Positions 1-9,096 of a stretch of DNA of 64,000 nucleotides are shown here, in pieces. How positions within the stretch are numbered: the first letter of the stretch is position 1; each line of letters opens with the position of its first letter. The notes under the pieces were generated by a model. The model saw only the letters and a program-made list of their open reading frames with translations. It searched no databases and was not told where the DNA came from. Made by a program: the position numbers and the translations under genes. Source of the stretch: Desulforamulus ruminis DSM 2154 (lineage in GTDB: Bacteria; Bacillota; Desulfotomaculia; Desulfotomaculales; Desulfotomaculaceae); contig NC_015589.1 in NCBI RefSeq assembly GCF_000215085.1, forward strand, positions 186,001-250,000, given 5' to 3'.

Positions 1-330
1 TTATATGTATTCCTGGGATTAGCCCTGGGCGTGATCCTATATCTGAACTTCTTCAGCCGCAGCACAACTTCTCTGTTGAATTTGTTTTTTCGGGCCATTC
101 GCCAGTTAGGATTATGGCTTTTAATGTTATTGGCATTGATTTGGAAGGCCCTATGCCTGCCTTTTCGAATCCTATACCTGATGGTGGCCGTACCTCTGGG
201 CTGGACCGCCAAAGTGTTGAATAAAGTGACCGGCAGACTGATCGGGAAACCGGTAAGACGGTTAAAACAAAAGCTAAGAAATCGAATTGCCTCTATTTTC
301 CCCATTTTTGAATATAAAGACCGGGAATAA
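1..330 (+). CDS. yabQ: YabQ-like sporulation protein (5' truncated by window)
   Basis: The reading frame is open from base 1, so the gene begins before the window. The visible 109 residues are a hydrophobic multi-pass segment (LLMLLALIW, FRILYLMVAV) followed by a basic tail rich in Lys and Arg. Hydrophobicity, the basic C-terminus and the position directly ahead of divIC and an S1-domain gene match YabQ, a membrane protein needed for spore cortex formation in Bacillus. A strong terminator follows immediately. The family call rests mainly on synteny plus composition, because the N-terminal part is missing. Confidence 0.7.
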   Translation, partial: LYVFLGLALGVILYLNFFSRSTTSLLNLFFRAIRQLGLWLLMLLALIWKALCLPFRILYLMVAVPLGWTAKVLNKVTGRLIGKPVRRLKQKLRNRIASIFPIFEYKDRE

Positions 331-360
331 CAGGACCAAGGTCCTGTTTTGTCTTTTTTT
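329..360 (+). terminator. Rho-independent terminator after yabQ
   Basis: A 9-bp perfect stem (329-337 with 340-348) has a two-base loop and is followed by a T-rich run to 360. It overlaps the yabQ stop codon and ends that transcript. Confidence 0.85.
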
Positions 361-429
361 GCAGAAAAGTTTGTACCTCTTTAGCAGGAAATCTACTGGC
401 GTTGTAGTAAATTTGTGGGTATAATGTAA

Positions 430-458
430 TTGCTTTGTAATTGCTTTGTCCATAATAG
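430..458 (+). promoter_or_regulatory. Putative promoter for the HTH-divIC pair
   Basis: TTGCTT and TAATAG are separated by 17 bp. The motifs match consensus only moderately, and the -35 lies in a short direct repeat (GTAATTGCTTT twice, 425-446). The position between a terminator and the next gene supports it. Confidence 0.35.
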
Positions 459-493
459 GAATAAGTGCTGAACGAACCAGGGGTTGAAGTCCG

Positions 494-730
494 TTGCAGG
501 TAGAAATTCGAGGTGCCGAAAAACTTAGTTTTCGAGAACGGCAAGTGGTTACCTTGAAAGAAATGGGTTATTCCACCGAGCGGATAGCCAAACAATTAAA
601 ATTAAGTCCGAGTTCCGTGGCGACGCTTTTTAACCGGGCAAGGGCCAAAGGATACCAGGTTGTAATTGTGATACCGGGTAATAGCCTCGGATTATTTGAA
701 CCCGAGGACGAGGAGGAACTGGGTAAATGA
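494..730 (+). CDS. Small sigma-region-4/LuxR-like helix-turn-helix protein
   Basis: A 78-residue protein starting at TTG. Residues about 10-52 (LSFRERQVVTLKEMGYS, RIAKQLKLSPSSVATLFNRA) form a helix-turn-helix like those of sigma factor region 4 or LuxR output domains. No receiver or other sigma regions are present. Its last four bases overlap the divIC start (ATGA), suggesting translational coupling and a role connected with division or sporulation. I see no good Shine-Dalgarno before the TTG, so the exact start is uncertain. The DNA target is unknown. Confidence 0.65.
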   Translation: MQVEIRGAEKLSFRERQVVTLKEMGYSTERIAKQLKLSPSSVATLFNRARAKGYQVVIVIPGNSLGLFEPEDEEELGK

Positions 731-1173
731 TTTCCGCGGATAAAGGGAAGGTGGCAGAATTAAAGCTGCACCAGAAAAATAAGGAACCAGCTCCCAAGCA
801 TCGGAGGAACCGTGGAGGTACCCGGCTGATTTTATTTGTCTGCCTAGCAGTGGTAGGATATATGATTTTTTCCCTGGGAAGCCAGATCAGTTACCTGCAT
901 GCCATGCAGACCAATGTAGAAACCATTCAAGGCCAGATGGAAGAGCTAAAGCAGAAGAATACCGCGTTACGGGAAGAAATCAAAAAAATAAAGTCGGATG
1001 CCTATGTGGAGCAGGTAGCAAGAGAACAACTTGGCCTAGTTAAGCCGGGAGAGACCCTGGTGGTGCCCACCCAAAGCCCTGAAGCTGCCGGATCCCAGGA
1101 GATGCCAAAGACACCGGAGACAAATAAACAGGAAAATCCCTTCAATGTAAGAGATAAGAACATATATGACTAG
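727..1173 (+). CDS. divIC: DivIC/FtsB-family septum formation initiator
   Basis: A 148-residue bitopic membrane protein. It has a basic cytoplasmic head (residues 1-33), one transmembrane helix (about 34-51), an extracytoplasmic coiled coil (about 55-95) with the family signature YVEQVAREQLGLVKPGE, and a flexible Pro/Glu-rich tail. DivIC partners DivIB and FtsL at the division septum. The gene overlaps the upstream HTH gene by 4 bp. Its place between yabQ and an S1-domain gene is the usual one in spore formers. Confidence 0.9.
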   Translation: MISADKGKVAELKLHQKNKEPAPKHRRNRGGTRLILFVCLAVVGYMIFSLGSQISYLHAMQTNVETIQGQMEELKQKNTALREEIKKIKSDAYVEQVAREQLGLVKPGETLVVPTQSPEAAGSQEMPKTPETNKQENPFNVRDKNIYD

Positions 1174-1183
1174 TGCTATGTTA

Positions 1184-1213
1184 TTGACACCTCTTGGGTG
1201 ATTACCATATAAT
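1184..1213 (+). promoter_or_regulatory. Sigma-A-type promoter upstream of the S1-domain gene
   Basis: TTGACA (1184-1189) and TATAAT (1208-1213) are separated by 18 bp. Both hexamers are perfect consensus. The start codon is 47 bp downstream of the -10. Confidence 0.8.
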
Positions 1214-1260
1214 TTTAAATAAGTAATGTTGTTTGCCATTAAGGAGGCACTTGTATTTTT

Positions 1261-1659
1261 ATGGCTTTGGAGCAAGGTAGCATCGTAGAAGGGGTTATTA
1301 CAGGGATTACGAATTTTGGTGCGTTTGTGGAATTGCCCGGCGGTCAAACAGGACTTGTTCATATTTCAGAAGTAGCTGCGGTTTATGTTAAGGATATTAA
1401 CGAGTTCCTTAAGGTAAACGACAAAGTGAAAGTAAAGATTATTTCTGTAGATCCTAAGGGAAAGATTGGTTTATCCTTAAAGCAGGCCAACCCCTCTGCA
1501 AATCCCGGCGGGTCTTTCCGGGGGCCCCGTAAACCCAAATTTGAACCATCCTTTGAAGACAAACTGGCCCGTTTTATCAAAGACAGTGATGAACGTTTGT
1601 CAGAATTAAAGCGGCACACGGATTCCAAAAGGGGAGGCCGTGGCAATTCAAGGTTTTAA
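1261..1659 (+). CDS. S1-domain RNA-binding protein (YabR-like)
   Basis: 132 residues. The first about 72 residues form one S1 OB-fold (GSIVEGVITGITNFGAFVEL, GLVHISEVA, VNDKVKVKIISVD, GKIGLSLKQA), the fold of ribosomal protein S1 and polynucleotide phosphorylase. The C-terminal half is basic and Gly/Arg-rich, ending in RGGRGNSRF, as expected for a general RNA binder. The ATG follows an AAGGAGG-type Shine-Dalgarno. It has its own consensus promoter and terminator, so it is probably monocistronic. The equivalent B. subtilis gene yabR sits next to divIC. Its target is unknown. Confidence 0.9.
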   Translation: MALEQGSIVEGVITGITNFGAFVELPGGQTGLVHISEVAAVYVKDINEFLKVNDKVKVKIISVDPKGKIGLSLKQANPSANPGGSFRGPRKPKFEPSFEDKLARFIKDSDERLSELKRHTDSKRGGRGNSRF

Positions 1660-1672
1660 TAATTGAACTTTG

Positions 1673-1703
1673 TAAGCATTCCTTTAAGGGGAATGCTTAT
1701 TTG
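1673..1703 (+). terminator. Terminator of the S1-domain gene
   Basis: A perfect 10-bp stem (1673-1682 with 1690-1699) is followed by a short T-rich stretch. Confidence 0.7.
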
Positions 1704-1742
1704 TATTCCTTTGGGAATAGCTTGGGGCTTATTTAGATAATA

Positions 1743-1926
1743 GAACGCGGATTTAACGGATTACGCGGATTAGCGCGGATTTCAATATAATTGAAAATGA
1801 AATGGACAAAGTTAAGAGCAAATATTTTTCCATTTTCAATTCGTTCTTTACAGATTTCCTTGAGATTGTTGTATAAGAGAAGCATAAAATCCGTGTCAAT
1901 CCGTCTGATCCGTTAAATCCGCGTTC
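1743..1926. repeat. MITE-like element with 40-bp imperfect inverted ends
   Basis: The ends 1743-1782 and 1887-1926 match as inverted repeats at 34 of 40 positions and are built of short GCGGATTTAACGGATT-like units. The 100-bp core is AT-rich with a second small dyad. A relative lies at 54843-54928. There is no convincing reading frame. This fills the 330-bp gap between the S1-domain gene and ppx/gppA. Confidence 0.6.
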
Positions 1927-1993
1927 CTTTAGACCCATAAGCATTACCTACACTACGATACGAATTTTACCTGGGGGCCGAAAGGAGATATCC

Positions 1994-2884
1994 ATGCGTC
2001 TTGCCGGAATTGATATAGGAACCAACTCCACCCGGTTGTTACTGGCCGAGGTTGAAGGGGAGAGGGTTGCTGCGGTAAAAACAGACCTAATCACAACCCG
2101 CCTGGGGCAGGGAATTAACGGGGGCAGTCTGCTGCCGGAGGCCATGGAACGCACCCTTCTTGCCTTGGAGCAATTTTTAGAACAGATCCATGTCTTTGGG
2201 GCAAAGGGAATCATTACGGCTGCCACCAGTGCCGTTCGGGATGCTGTGAATAAAGAAGAGTTTCTGCAAAGGGTGAAGCAGAGAACCGGTTTGCAAGTGC
2301 TTGTATTATCGGGGATGGAAGAGGCTGCCGCCAGCTACCGGGGGGTTCTCTCAGGACTGTCGGGCTGCTCGGAGTCAACCTTGGTGCTGGATGTTGGGGG
2401 CGGAAGTACCGAAATGATTTGGCCGGAGAAGCAGGGGATCCAATACGTCAGTTGCCCGGTGGGAGCGGTCCGTATGACCGAGGGAGGACATTCCCCCGGA
2501 CAAATCACCGCAATGCTGGCGGACACCCTGCAAAGAATCAGAGAACAGGCGGCCAAAGATTTATCCCTGGTGGCCGTAGGCGGGACAGCCACCAGCCTGG
2601 CGGCCATGTCCCTGCAATTGGAGCAATATCAACCGGAGTTGGTGCACGGCAGCTACCTTCCTTTAGCGGAAATTGAAAGGCTGTATGCGGTTCTGGCAGC
2701 AGCCGGTCCCCAGGGAAGGAAAAAAATTAAGGGATTGCAGCCTCAGCGGGCCGACATCATTTTAGCCGGAGTCAAAATTATTGAGATTGTCCTACAAGGC
2801 TTGAATTTACCCGGCCTGAGAGTTTCGGAAGCAGATATCTTGCATGGACTGGTTATAAAATTAGCTCGATCGCTGTCGGAATAA
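1994..2884 (+). CDS. Ppx/GppA exopolyphosphatase/pppGpp phosphohydrolase family
   Basis: A 296-residue member of the ASKHA phosphotransferase fold. The N-terminal phosphate-1 motif GIDIGTNSTRLL is at residues 5-16. A second glycine-rich nucleotide loop (DVGGGSTEMIW) lies near residue 137 and a third (VAVGGTATSLAAM) near residue 195. At about 300 residues it is the short form, without the C-terminal HD domain of E. coli Ppx. The substrate (polyphosphate or pppGpp) cannot be assigned from sequence. A GGAGAT Shine-Dalgarno precedes the ATG. It lies immediately upstream of spoIIE. Confidence 0.85.
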   Translation: MRLAGIDIGTNSTRLLLAEVEGERVAAVKTDLITTRLGQGINGGSLLPEAMERTLLALEQFLEQIHVFGAKGIITAATSAVRDAVNKEEFLQRVKQRTGLQVLVLSGMEEAAASYRGVLSGLSGCSESTLVLDVGGGSTEMIWPEKQGIQYVSCPVGAVRMTEGGHSPGQITAMLADTLQRIREQAAKDLSLVAVGGTATSLAAMSLQLEQYQPELVHGSYLPLAEIERLYAVLAAAGPQGRKKIKGLQPQRADIILAGVKIIEIVLQGLNLPGLRVSEADILHGLVIKLARSLSE

Positions 2885-2905
2885 AAATGGAATAAGTTAC
2901 CAATA

Positions 2906-2938
2906 GTGACAATCATTTCCCCACCTCTGTACTATAAT
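2906..2938 (+). promoter_or_regulatory. spoIIE promoter with an unusual 21-bp spacer
   Basis: GTGACA (2906-2911) and a perfect TATAAT (2933-2938) are separated by 21 bp rather than 17. In B. subtilis the Spo0A-activated sigma-A promoters of spoIIE and spoIIG also have 21-22 bp spacers. No exact Spo0A box (TGTCGAA) is visible nearby. Confidence 0.6.
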
Positions 2939-2970
2939 GGAGCCAAGTGAGAAAGTAAGGGGTGGGATTG

Positions 2971-5433
2971 TTGTTTGATCGCGTTGATATTTACACCTAC
3001 CACAGGTCCGGCCGGGGGCCGGGAAAAAGAAAGACGCCTCGCTTCATTGGTACTCCCTCCCAGAAGACGGAATTCGGCGGCAGGACCTTTTCCCTGGCCT
3101 GGGTGGCAAAGACACTGACCAAAGAAGCCTTCATTCTTAGTTTAGTGGGATTTTTTTTAGGCAGGGTTTTATTGCTGGGAGAGTTGTCTCCTTTCGGGGT
3201 GGCCTTTACCTGTGCGGCGGCCTGGTTGTTTGAGCCCCTCCCTCTGGTGGCTGCGGCAGTAATGGTAGGCTTGTTTACGGTAACCGAAGGCTTTGCTTTT
3301 TGGAGTTCCGTGGCGGTGGTGGCTGCTGCCTTCCTGGCTATGTCCTCCATAAAATCCCAAATCAACCGCCCCCTGCTGGTGGTGCCGGGTTTAGTGACGG
3401 TGGTGACCCTTGCGGTAAGAGTTGTTTTTATTACGGTTCACGGACCTGCCCTTTATTCTTATATAACCGCTACCTTTGAGTCTTTTTTTGCCGGAGTTCT
3501 GACTTTTATTTTTCTGCAATGCCTGGAACCCTTTGCCAGAGGAGCCGTCCGGAAGACCCTGTCCGGGGAAACGGCCTTTTGCTTTATGGTTTTAATGGCC
3601 GGCATTATTGCCGGAACCGCCAACCTGGAATACCAGTTTGTTACTTTACGGGGGGTTATGAGCCGCCTGGTGATCCTGCTGGGCGCCTTAACCGGAGGAG
3701 CCGGCATCGGGGCGGCCTCCGGCGCCATTGTGGGGGTTATTCCGGGCTTTGCCTTTGTGGTATCGCCGGTCATTATCGGAGCCTTCTCCTTTGCCGGCTT
3801 ACTGGCGGGGGCGGCCCGTTCCTTCGGTAAACTTGCCGTGGCAGTGGGTTTTCTGCTGGGCAACATCCTCTTGTCGGTCTACGTCTCGGATTACGGAAAC
3901 CTGAAAACCGTCCTTGCGGAGACGGCCATTGCCACCGTACTGTTTTTACTGGTGCCTGCCGTTGTGCAAGAAAAGATTAAAGAGCACCTGCCCGGAAGCA
4001 GCAAAGAGGCGCCGGTTCCCACGCCCATCCAGGAGAGCCGGTTGAGGGAACTAACCGTTAACCGGATCAAAGATTGGTCTTCGGTGTTCTCCGAATTATC
4101 CAGAAGTTTTGAACAGGTTTCTTCCACCGTCCAAAAGTCACAGGAAGAACAGGGGCTGCAGCAATTGTTTGCGGAAGTGAGTAAAAAAGTCTGCGAAGGC
4201 TGCGCCCTTTACCGGACCTGCTGGGAACGGGATTACTACCGCACCTATCAAAATCTGCTGGATATATTGTCAGTGGTTGAGATCCAGGGGAAAATCAGCG
4301 TGGAGGATCTTTCCGACGACTTAAAGAAACGCTGCGCCCGGCTAAAGGAAATGTGCATTACCATTACTTGTTTATACGAGACCTATAAAGTAAACCGCTA
4401 TTGGCAGCAACGCCTGCTGGAAAGCCGGGAACTGGTGTCGGAACAGCTCAAGGGAGTCTCTCAAATCATGGAAAGCCTTTCGGGGGAGCTGGAACTGGAT
4501 GTGGAGCTGGACGGGGAAATTGACGAAGCCCTAAAGTATCGCTTTCAAAAACTAGGGATTGACATAGAGGATTTATATACACTGCACAAGGAAGACGGTT
4601 TGATGGAGGTTGGCATTGTCAAAGAAGCCTGCCGGGGAGAAATGGAGTGCCGGTTTACCATTGCGCCGGTTGTTTCCAAAGTGGTGGGGCGAGCCTTTAA
4701 CGTGGCCAGCACCAAATGCCAGCTTAAGGAAGGGGAAGACCTGTGTACCTTTAAACTCTACCCGGCCTTAAAGTACCGGTTGGATATTGGGGTGGCCAAG
4801 CTGGGCAAAGATGGTCATCCGATTTCCGGAGACAGTTACTCGATCATTGAGTTAAAAGAGGGCAGAGTGGCCTTGCTCCTGTCGGACGGTATGGGCACCG
4901 GCCCCAAGGCAGCCAAAGAAAGCGGCACGGTGGTCTCCCTGCTGGAACACCTGCTGGAGTCCGGCTTTGGTCAAGATCTGGCCGTAAGAACCGTAAACTC
5001 CATTATGATGCTGCGATCCACGGAAGAAACTTTTTCCACTGTTGATTTGGTGGTGCTGGACCTTTATACCGGGAACGGAACTTTTCTTAAAATCGGCGCA
5101 GTGCCTAGTTATTTAGCCCGGGGGAAAAGGGTTGGCATCGTAAAAGCCAACGCGCTTCCGGTAGGAGTGCTGGAAAATATCCAATTCACTTCGGTGAACC
5201 GGGTTTTAGAAGAGGGCGACTGGCTGGTCATGGTTACCGACGGAATTTTGGATGCTTATTCAGGGCATCTGGAAAAGGATCAGTGGATGACTTGTTTACT
5301 CCAGGAGTTAAGGGCCGTAAATGCCCAGGGAATGGCCGAAGCCATACTGCATCAGGCCCGGCAGGCTGCCGGCGGAGGCATACCGGATGATATGACCGTA
5401 ATTACCGCCCGGCTGGAAAAGTCAGATTCCTAG
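2971..5433 (+). CDS. spoIIE: Stage II sporulation protein E (membrane-bound PP2C phosphatase)
   Basis: About 820 residues, the family's usual length. The N-terminal 330 residues hold roughly ten transmembrane helices. A central regulatory region has Cys pairs (CEGCALYRTC). The C-terminus is a PP2C-type phosphatase with metal-binding aspartates in GDSYS (near 4830), SDGMGTG (near 4880), VTDGILD (near 5235) and PDDMTV (near 5385). SpoIIE dephosphorylates SpoIIAA to activate sigma-F in the forespore and helps place the polar septum. The Shine-Dalgarno AAGGGGTGG favours TTG at 2971; an in-frame GTG at 2962 overlaps that site. A spoIIE-type promoter lies upstream. Confidence 0.95.
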   Translation: MFDRVDIYTYHRSGRGPGKRKTPRFIGTPSQKTEFGGRTFSLAWVAKTLTKEAFILSLVGFFLGRVLLLGELSPFGVAFTCAAAWLFEPLPLVAAAVMVGLFTVTEGFAFWSSVAVVAAAFLAMSSIKSQINRPLLVVPGLVTVVTLAVRVVFITVHGPALYSYITATFESFFAGVLTFIFLQCLEPFARGAVRKTLSGETAFCFMVLMAGIIAGTANLEYQFVTLRGVMSRLVILLGALTGGAGIGAASGAIVGVIPGFAFVVSPVIIGAFSFAGLLAGAARSFGKLAVAVGFLLGNILLSVYVSDYGNLKTVLAETAIATVLFLLVPAVVQEKIKEHLPGSSKEAPVPTPIQESRLRELTVNRIKDWSSVFSELSRSFEQVSSTVQKSQEEQGLQQLFAEVSKKVCEGCALYRTCWERDYYRTYQNLLDILSVVEIQGKISVEDLSDDLKKRCARLKEMCITITCLYETYKVNRYWQQRLLESRELVSEQLKGVSQIMESLSGELELDVELDGEIDEALKYRFQKLGIDIEDLYTLHKEDGLMEVGIVKEACRGEMECRFTIAPVVSKVVGRAFNVASTKCQLKEGEDLCTFKLYPALKYRLDIGVAKLGKDGHPISGDSYSIIELKEGRVALLLSDGMGTGPKAAKESGTVVSLLEHLLESGFGQDLAVRTVNSIMMLRSTEETFSTVDLVVLDLYTGNGTFLKIGAVPSYLARGKRVGIVKANALPVGVLENIQFTSVNRVLEEGDWLVMVTDGILDAYSGHLEKDQWMTCLLQELRAVNAQGMAEAILHQARQAAGGGIPDDMTVITARLEKSDS

Positions 5434-5439
5434 AACATG

Positions 5440-5470
5440 AACAGCCTGCTGCAGCCGGGCTGTTTTAATT
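5440..5470 (+). terminator. Terminator after spoIIE
   Basis: AACAGCC pairs with GGGCTGTT around a short inner loop, followed by TTTAATTTTG. The remaining 5471-5712 is AT-rich with no gene or clear consensus promoter that I can support. Confidence 0.6.
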
Positions 5471-5712
5471 TTGTTTGCGGCGCATAGAATAATGAAGTAT
5501 AAACGTTGAGAAAGAAAGATGCCGGGACTTTTGAAGGGCACAAGCAGAAATAAAGCTGGGGGATTTGTGCAAACCGGGGTTTTTTATGGGGAAAAGCCGG
5601 AAAAGATAAAGTTAAATCATTTAAAGGGAATATTCACCGGTTTTGAAGGAGATTTTTGGTAAAGCGTTGAATCCTAACTTGTTATCAATGGTAGTTGAGG
5701 GAGACCTTTTTT

Positions 5713-7137
5713 ATGGGCTTACTGGATAAAGTCCGCTCGGAGATTACCCGGCACCACCTGTTGGCTTCCGGTGACTTGGTGTTGGTCGGGGTATCCGGCG
5801 GGCCGGATTCCGTTGCACTGTTACATCTGTTGTTTTCTTTGCGGGAGGAACTGAATATCCAATTGCATGTGGCTCATCTAAATCATATGTTCAGAGGGGA
5901 GGAAGCAAAGGGGGATGCTTCCTTTGTCCGGGACTTGGCTGAACGCTGGAACCTGCCCTGTACAGTCAGAGCGCTGGATGTTCCGGCCTATGGCCGGGAA
6001 AGAAACCTTTCCGCACAGGTAGCGGCCAGGGAGGTTCGCTACTGTTTTTTTCGCGAAGTTTTGCGGGCCACCGGAGCCAATAAATTGGCTCTGGGTCACC
6101 ATGCCGACGACCAAGCGGAATCGGTTTTAATGAACCTTTTTCGGGGTTCCGGTTTGCAAGGGCTGGCGGGGATGGCGCCCATGCGGGAAAATCTTTATAT
6201 CCGACCTCTTTTAGCGGTCAGACGCAGGGAGATTGAGGAGTACTGCCGCGAACATCAGCTTGCCACCCGTCTGGACCCATCCAATTTAAAGAGTATTTAT
6301 CTGCGCAATAAAATCCGTAACCGGCTGCTTCCCCTTTTGGAAGAAGAGTACTGCCCCGGGATTGTGCCGGTGCTGGCCCGTATGGCGGGGCAGCTCCGGG
6401 ATGAACATGAATTTTTGGAACAACTGTCCCGGCAGGCCTACCGGCAGATTCAAGCTTCCTGCAGACCGGGGCAGGTGGTGTTGGACCGTCAAGCCCTATC
6501 CCTGCAGACCAGGGCTTTAGCCAGAAGAATGATCCGGCTGGCCTGGGAAGAAATCCAGGGCAACCGGCAGGATCTTACCTTTGACCATGTGGAAGATATT
6601 CTGGAACGTTTGGAAAAAGGCGGCCCGGAAAAAATTCTTGAGCTGCCTTGCGGAGTAAAGGCAAAGATGAGTTTACAAACCGTTACCCTGTTTAAGGGGG
6701 ACGTTCTTGCTCCCCCCCAACCTTTTTTGCGCTCCCTGAAGGTCCCCGGGAGAACAGAATTGCCGGAAGCTGGAGCTTGTATTGTGGTCAGCGTGGTTGA
6801 CAGACAGGAAGTACCCCCGGACCTCCGGGAGCTGTCTTCTGGAACCATTGCACTGGACTACGAAAGAATTACCCTGCCCCTGATGGTCCGATCCCGGCGC
6901 CAAGGAGACGTGCTGGTGCCTTTTGGATTAGGGAAGGAAGTAAAGCTAAAAAAGTTATTCATTGACCGCAAGGTGCCCAGAGGCTTGCGCGATAGAATTC
7001 CGTTGGTGATTGAAGAAAGTACCGGTCGAATCCTATGGGCAGCCGGAGTTAGAATGGCTGCCGGCATAGAGATAACCGCCGCCACCCGGAAAGTAATTCT
7101 ACTGAGTCTGGAAAATGGGAATAGTAATAATACGTAA
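5713..7137 (+). CDS. tilS: tRNA(Ile)-lysidine synthase
   Basis: 474 residues from ATG 5713, preceded by GAGGGAGA. The PP-loop SGGPDS is at residues 28-33, followed by the N-type ATP pyrophosphatase domain (HLNHMFRGEEA, LGHHADDQAE, RIRN-type KIRNRLLP). A TilS substrate-binding domain and a C-terminal TilS_C domain (MVRSRRQGDVLVP, KKLFIDRKVPR) follow. TilS converts C34 of the AUA-reading tRNA to lysidine using ATP and lysine and is normally essential. The linkage tilS-ftsH is conserved in Firmicutes, although the usual hpt between them is absent here. Confidence 0.95.
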   Translation: MGLLDKVRSEITRHHLLASGDLVLVGVSGGPDSVALLHLLFSLREELNIQLHVAHLNHMFRGEEAKGDASFVRDLAERWNLPCTVRALDVPAYGRERNLSAQVAAREVRYCFFREVLRATGANKLALGHHADDQAESVLMNLFRGSGLQGLAGMAPMRENLYIRPLLAVRRREIEEYCREHQLATRLDPSNLKSIYLRNKIRNRLLPLLEEEYCPGIVPVLARMAGQLRDEHEFLEQLSRQAYRQIQASCRPGQVVLDRQALSLQTRALARRMIRLAWEEIQGNRQDLTFDHVEDILERLEKGGPEKILELPCGVKAKMSLQTVTLFKGDVLAPPQPFLRSLKVPGRTELPEAGACIVVSVVDRQEVPPDLRELSSGTIALDYERITLPLMVRSRRQGDVLVPFGLGKEVKLKKLFIDRKVPRGLRDRIPLVIEESTGRILWAAGVRMAAGIEITAATRKVILLSLENGNSNNT

Positions 7138-7138
7138 A

Positions 7139-7167
7139 TTGATAACACCCTGTGGTTGTGGTAAAAT
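7139..7167 (+). promoter_or_regulatory. ftsH promoter
   Basis: TTGATA (7139-7144), a 17-bp spacer, then TAAAAT (7162-7167), about 48 bp ahead of ftsH. Confidence 0.7.
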
Positions 7168-7214
7168 ATTCATTATCTTGAAGCTTTGGGCTTTTTCAGG
7201 GAGGAGTGGCATTT

Positions 7215-9041
7215 TTGAATAAGGTTATTAAAAACCTTAGCATCTACCTTTTGATTGTGCTGGTGATTATATTTTTAATCCAGTTTACAGGAGAAAAACA
7301 GACGACCATCGTTCCACTGCGGTATGATGAGTTTATAACGGCTCTGGATCAAAATAAAATACAGAGTGTGGATATTACAACCGACAAGCTTACCAACATC
7401 ATTAAAGGTAAATTCAAAGACGGAAGGGACTTTCAGACCAATGGGTCCGTTCAGGACGAGACCTTGCTCCCGAAGCTTGCGGAAAAAAATGTACAGTATA
7501 ATCAGAGCCTCCCGCCGGAACCTTCCTGGTGGACCGGGCTGTTGACCACTCTTCTTCCCATTCTGATTTTTGTACTGCTGTTCTTTTTTATGATGCAGCA
7601 AACCCAGGGCGGCGGCAACCGGGTAATGTCCTTTGGTAAAAGCCGGGCTAAATTACATACGGACGAAAAGAAAAAAGTCACCTTTGAGGATGTGGCCGGG
7701 GCCGATGAAGTCAAGGAAGAACTGGTTGAGATTGTGGATTTCCTCAAAAATCCCAAAAAGTTCAACGAAATTGGCGCCAAGATCCCCAAAGGAGTGCTGC
7801 TCTTTGGACCGCCTGGTACGGGCAAAACGCTGCTGGCACGGGCTGTTGCCGGAGAAGCCGACGTTCCCTTCTTTTCCATCTCCGGTTCCGATTTTGTGGA
7901 GATGTTTGTCGGGGTTGGCGCCTCCAGAGTGCGCGATTTGTTTGAGCAGGCCAAGAAAAATGCTCCCTGTATTGTATTTATCGACGAAATTGATGCCGTG
8001 GGCCGGCAAAGGGGCGCCGGCTTGGGCGGCGGCCATGATGAACGGGAACAAACCCTGAACCAGTTGCTGGTGGAAATGGATGGCTTCAGTCCCAATGAAG
8101 GAATTATCATTGTGGCCGCCACCAACCGTCCCGATATTTTAGACCCGGCCTTGCTGCGTCCGGGACGCTTTGACCGGCAAATTGTGGTGGACGCTCCCGA
8201 TGTTAAAGGCCGGGAAGAAATTCTCAAAGTTCATGCCAAGGGCAAGCCCCTGGATGAAGATGTGGACATGAGTGTACTGGCCCGTCGAACCCCCGGTTTT
8301 ACCGGAGCGGATTTATCAAACTTAATCAATGAAGCGGCTTTGCTGGCCGCCCGTTTTGGCAAGAAAAAAGTCAGCATGAGCGAACTGGAAAATTCCATCG
8401 AAAGAGTCATTGCCGGACCGGAAAAGAAATCCAAAGTGATTTCCGATAAGGAAAAGCGGCTGGTATCCTATCATGAAGCGGGGCATGCCCTGATGGGCTA
8501 TCTTTTGCCCAATACCGATCCGGTGCACAAGGTTTCCATCATTCCCCGGGGCCGGGCAGGGGGCTATACCCTGCTGCTGCCCAAGGAGGACCGCTACTAT
8601 ATGACCCGGTCCATGCTGCTGGATCAGGTTGTCATGCTCCTGGGCGGCCGGGTGGCGGAGGATGTGGTGCTTAAAGAGATTAGTACCGGTGCGCAAAATG
8701 ACCTGGAGCGGGCCACCGGCATCATCCGTAAAATGATTATGGAATACGGCATGAGCGACGCGCTAGGGCCCCTAACCCTGGGACACAAGCAGGAGACGCC
8801 TTTCCTGGGCCGGGATATCTCCCGGGACCGAAACTATTCCGAGGAAGTGGCTTTTGCCATTGACCAGGAAGTGCGCAAGATGATTGACCGGTCTTACGGC
8901 AAGGCCAAGGATCTTCTGGTCCAGCACCGGGCCACACTGGATCTCATCGCCCAGAAGTTAATGGAAAAAGAGACCCTGGAAGCGGAAGAATTTGCGCAAA
9001 TTATGCAGGATGCCGGTTTAGAAAAGCCTGCGGATCAATAG
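7215..9041 (+). CDS. ftsH: ATP-dependent zinc metalloprotease FtsH
   Basis: About 608 residues. Two transmembrane helices (about residues 5-25 and 110-130) flank a short extracytoplasmic loop. Then come the AAA+ module with Walker A GPPGTGKT near residue 196, Walker [11 protein letters not shown], the FVG pore motif and the second region of homology ([18 protein letters not shown]), and the peptidase zinc motif HEAGH near residue 419. FtsH degrades membrane and regulatory proteins processively and is required for sporulation in Bacillus. The Shine-Dalgarno GGGAGGAG (7199-7206) fits TTG 7215; an in-frame GTG at 7206 overlaps it. Confidence 0.97.
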   Translation: MNKVIKNLSIYLLIVLVIIFLIQFTGEKQTTIVPLRYDEFITALDQNKIQSVDITTDKLTNIIKGKFKDGRDFQTNGSVQDETLLPKLAEKNVQYNQSLPPEPSWWTGLLTTLLPILIFVLLFFFMMQQTQGGGNRVMSFGKSRAKLHTDEKKKVTFEDVAGADEVKEELVEIVDFLKNPKKFNEIGAKIPKGVLLFGPPGTGKTLLARAVAGEADVPFFSISGSDFVEMFVGVGASRVRDLFEQAKKNAPCIVFIDEIDAVGRQRGAGLGGGHDEREQTLNQLLVEMDGFSPNEGIIIVAATNRPDILDPALLRPGRFDRQIVVDAPDVKGREEILKVHAKGKPLDEDVDMSVLARRTPGFTGADLSNLINEAALLAARFGKKKVSMSELENSIERVIAGPEKKSKVISDKEKRLVSYHEAGHALMGYLLPNTDPVHKVSIIPRGRAGGYTLLLPKEDRYYMTRSMLLDQVVMLLGGRVAEDVVLKEISTGAQNDLERATGIIRKMIMEYGMSDALGPLTLGHKQETPFLGRDISRDRNYSEEVAFAIDQEVRKMIDRSYGKAKDLLVQHRATLDLIAQKLMEKETLEAEEFAQIMQDAGLEKPADQ

Positions 9042-9096
9042 TTTGCCAAGAAAGAGTCTGTGGCACAATGTTTTTATATGGGAGGAAGTAACAAGA

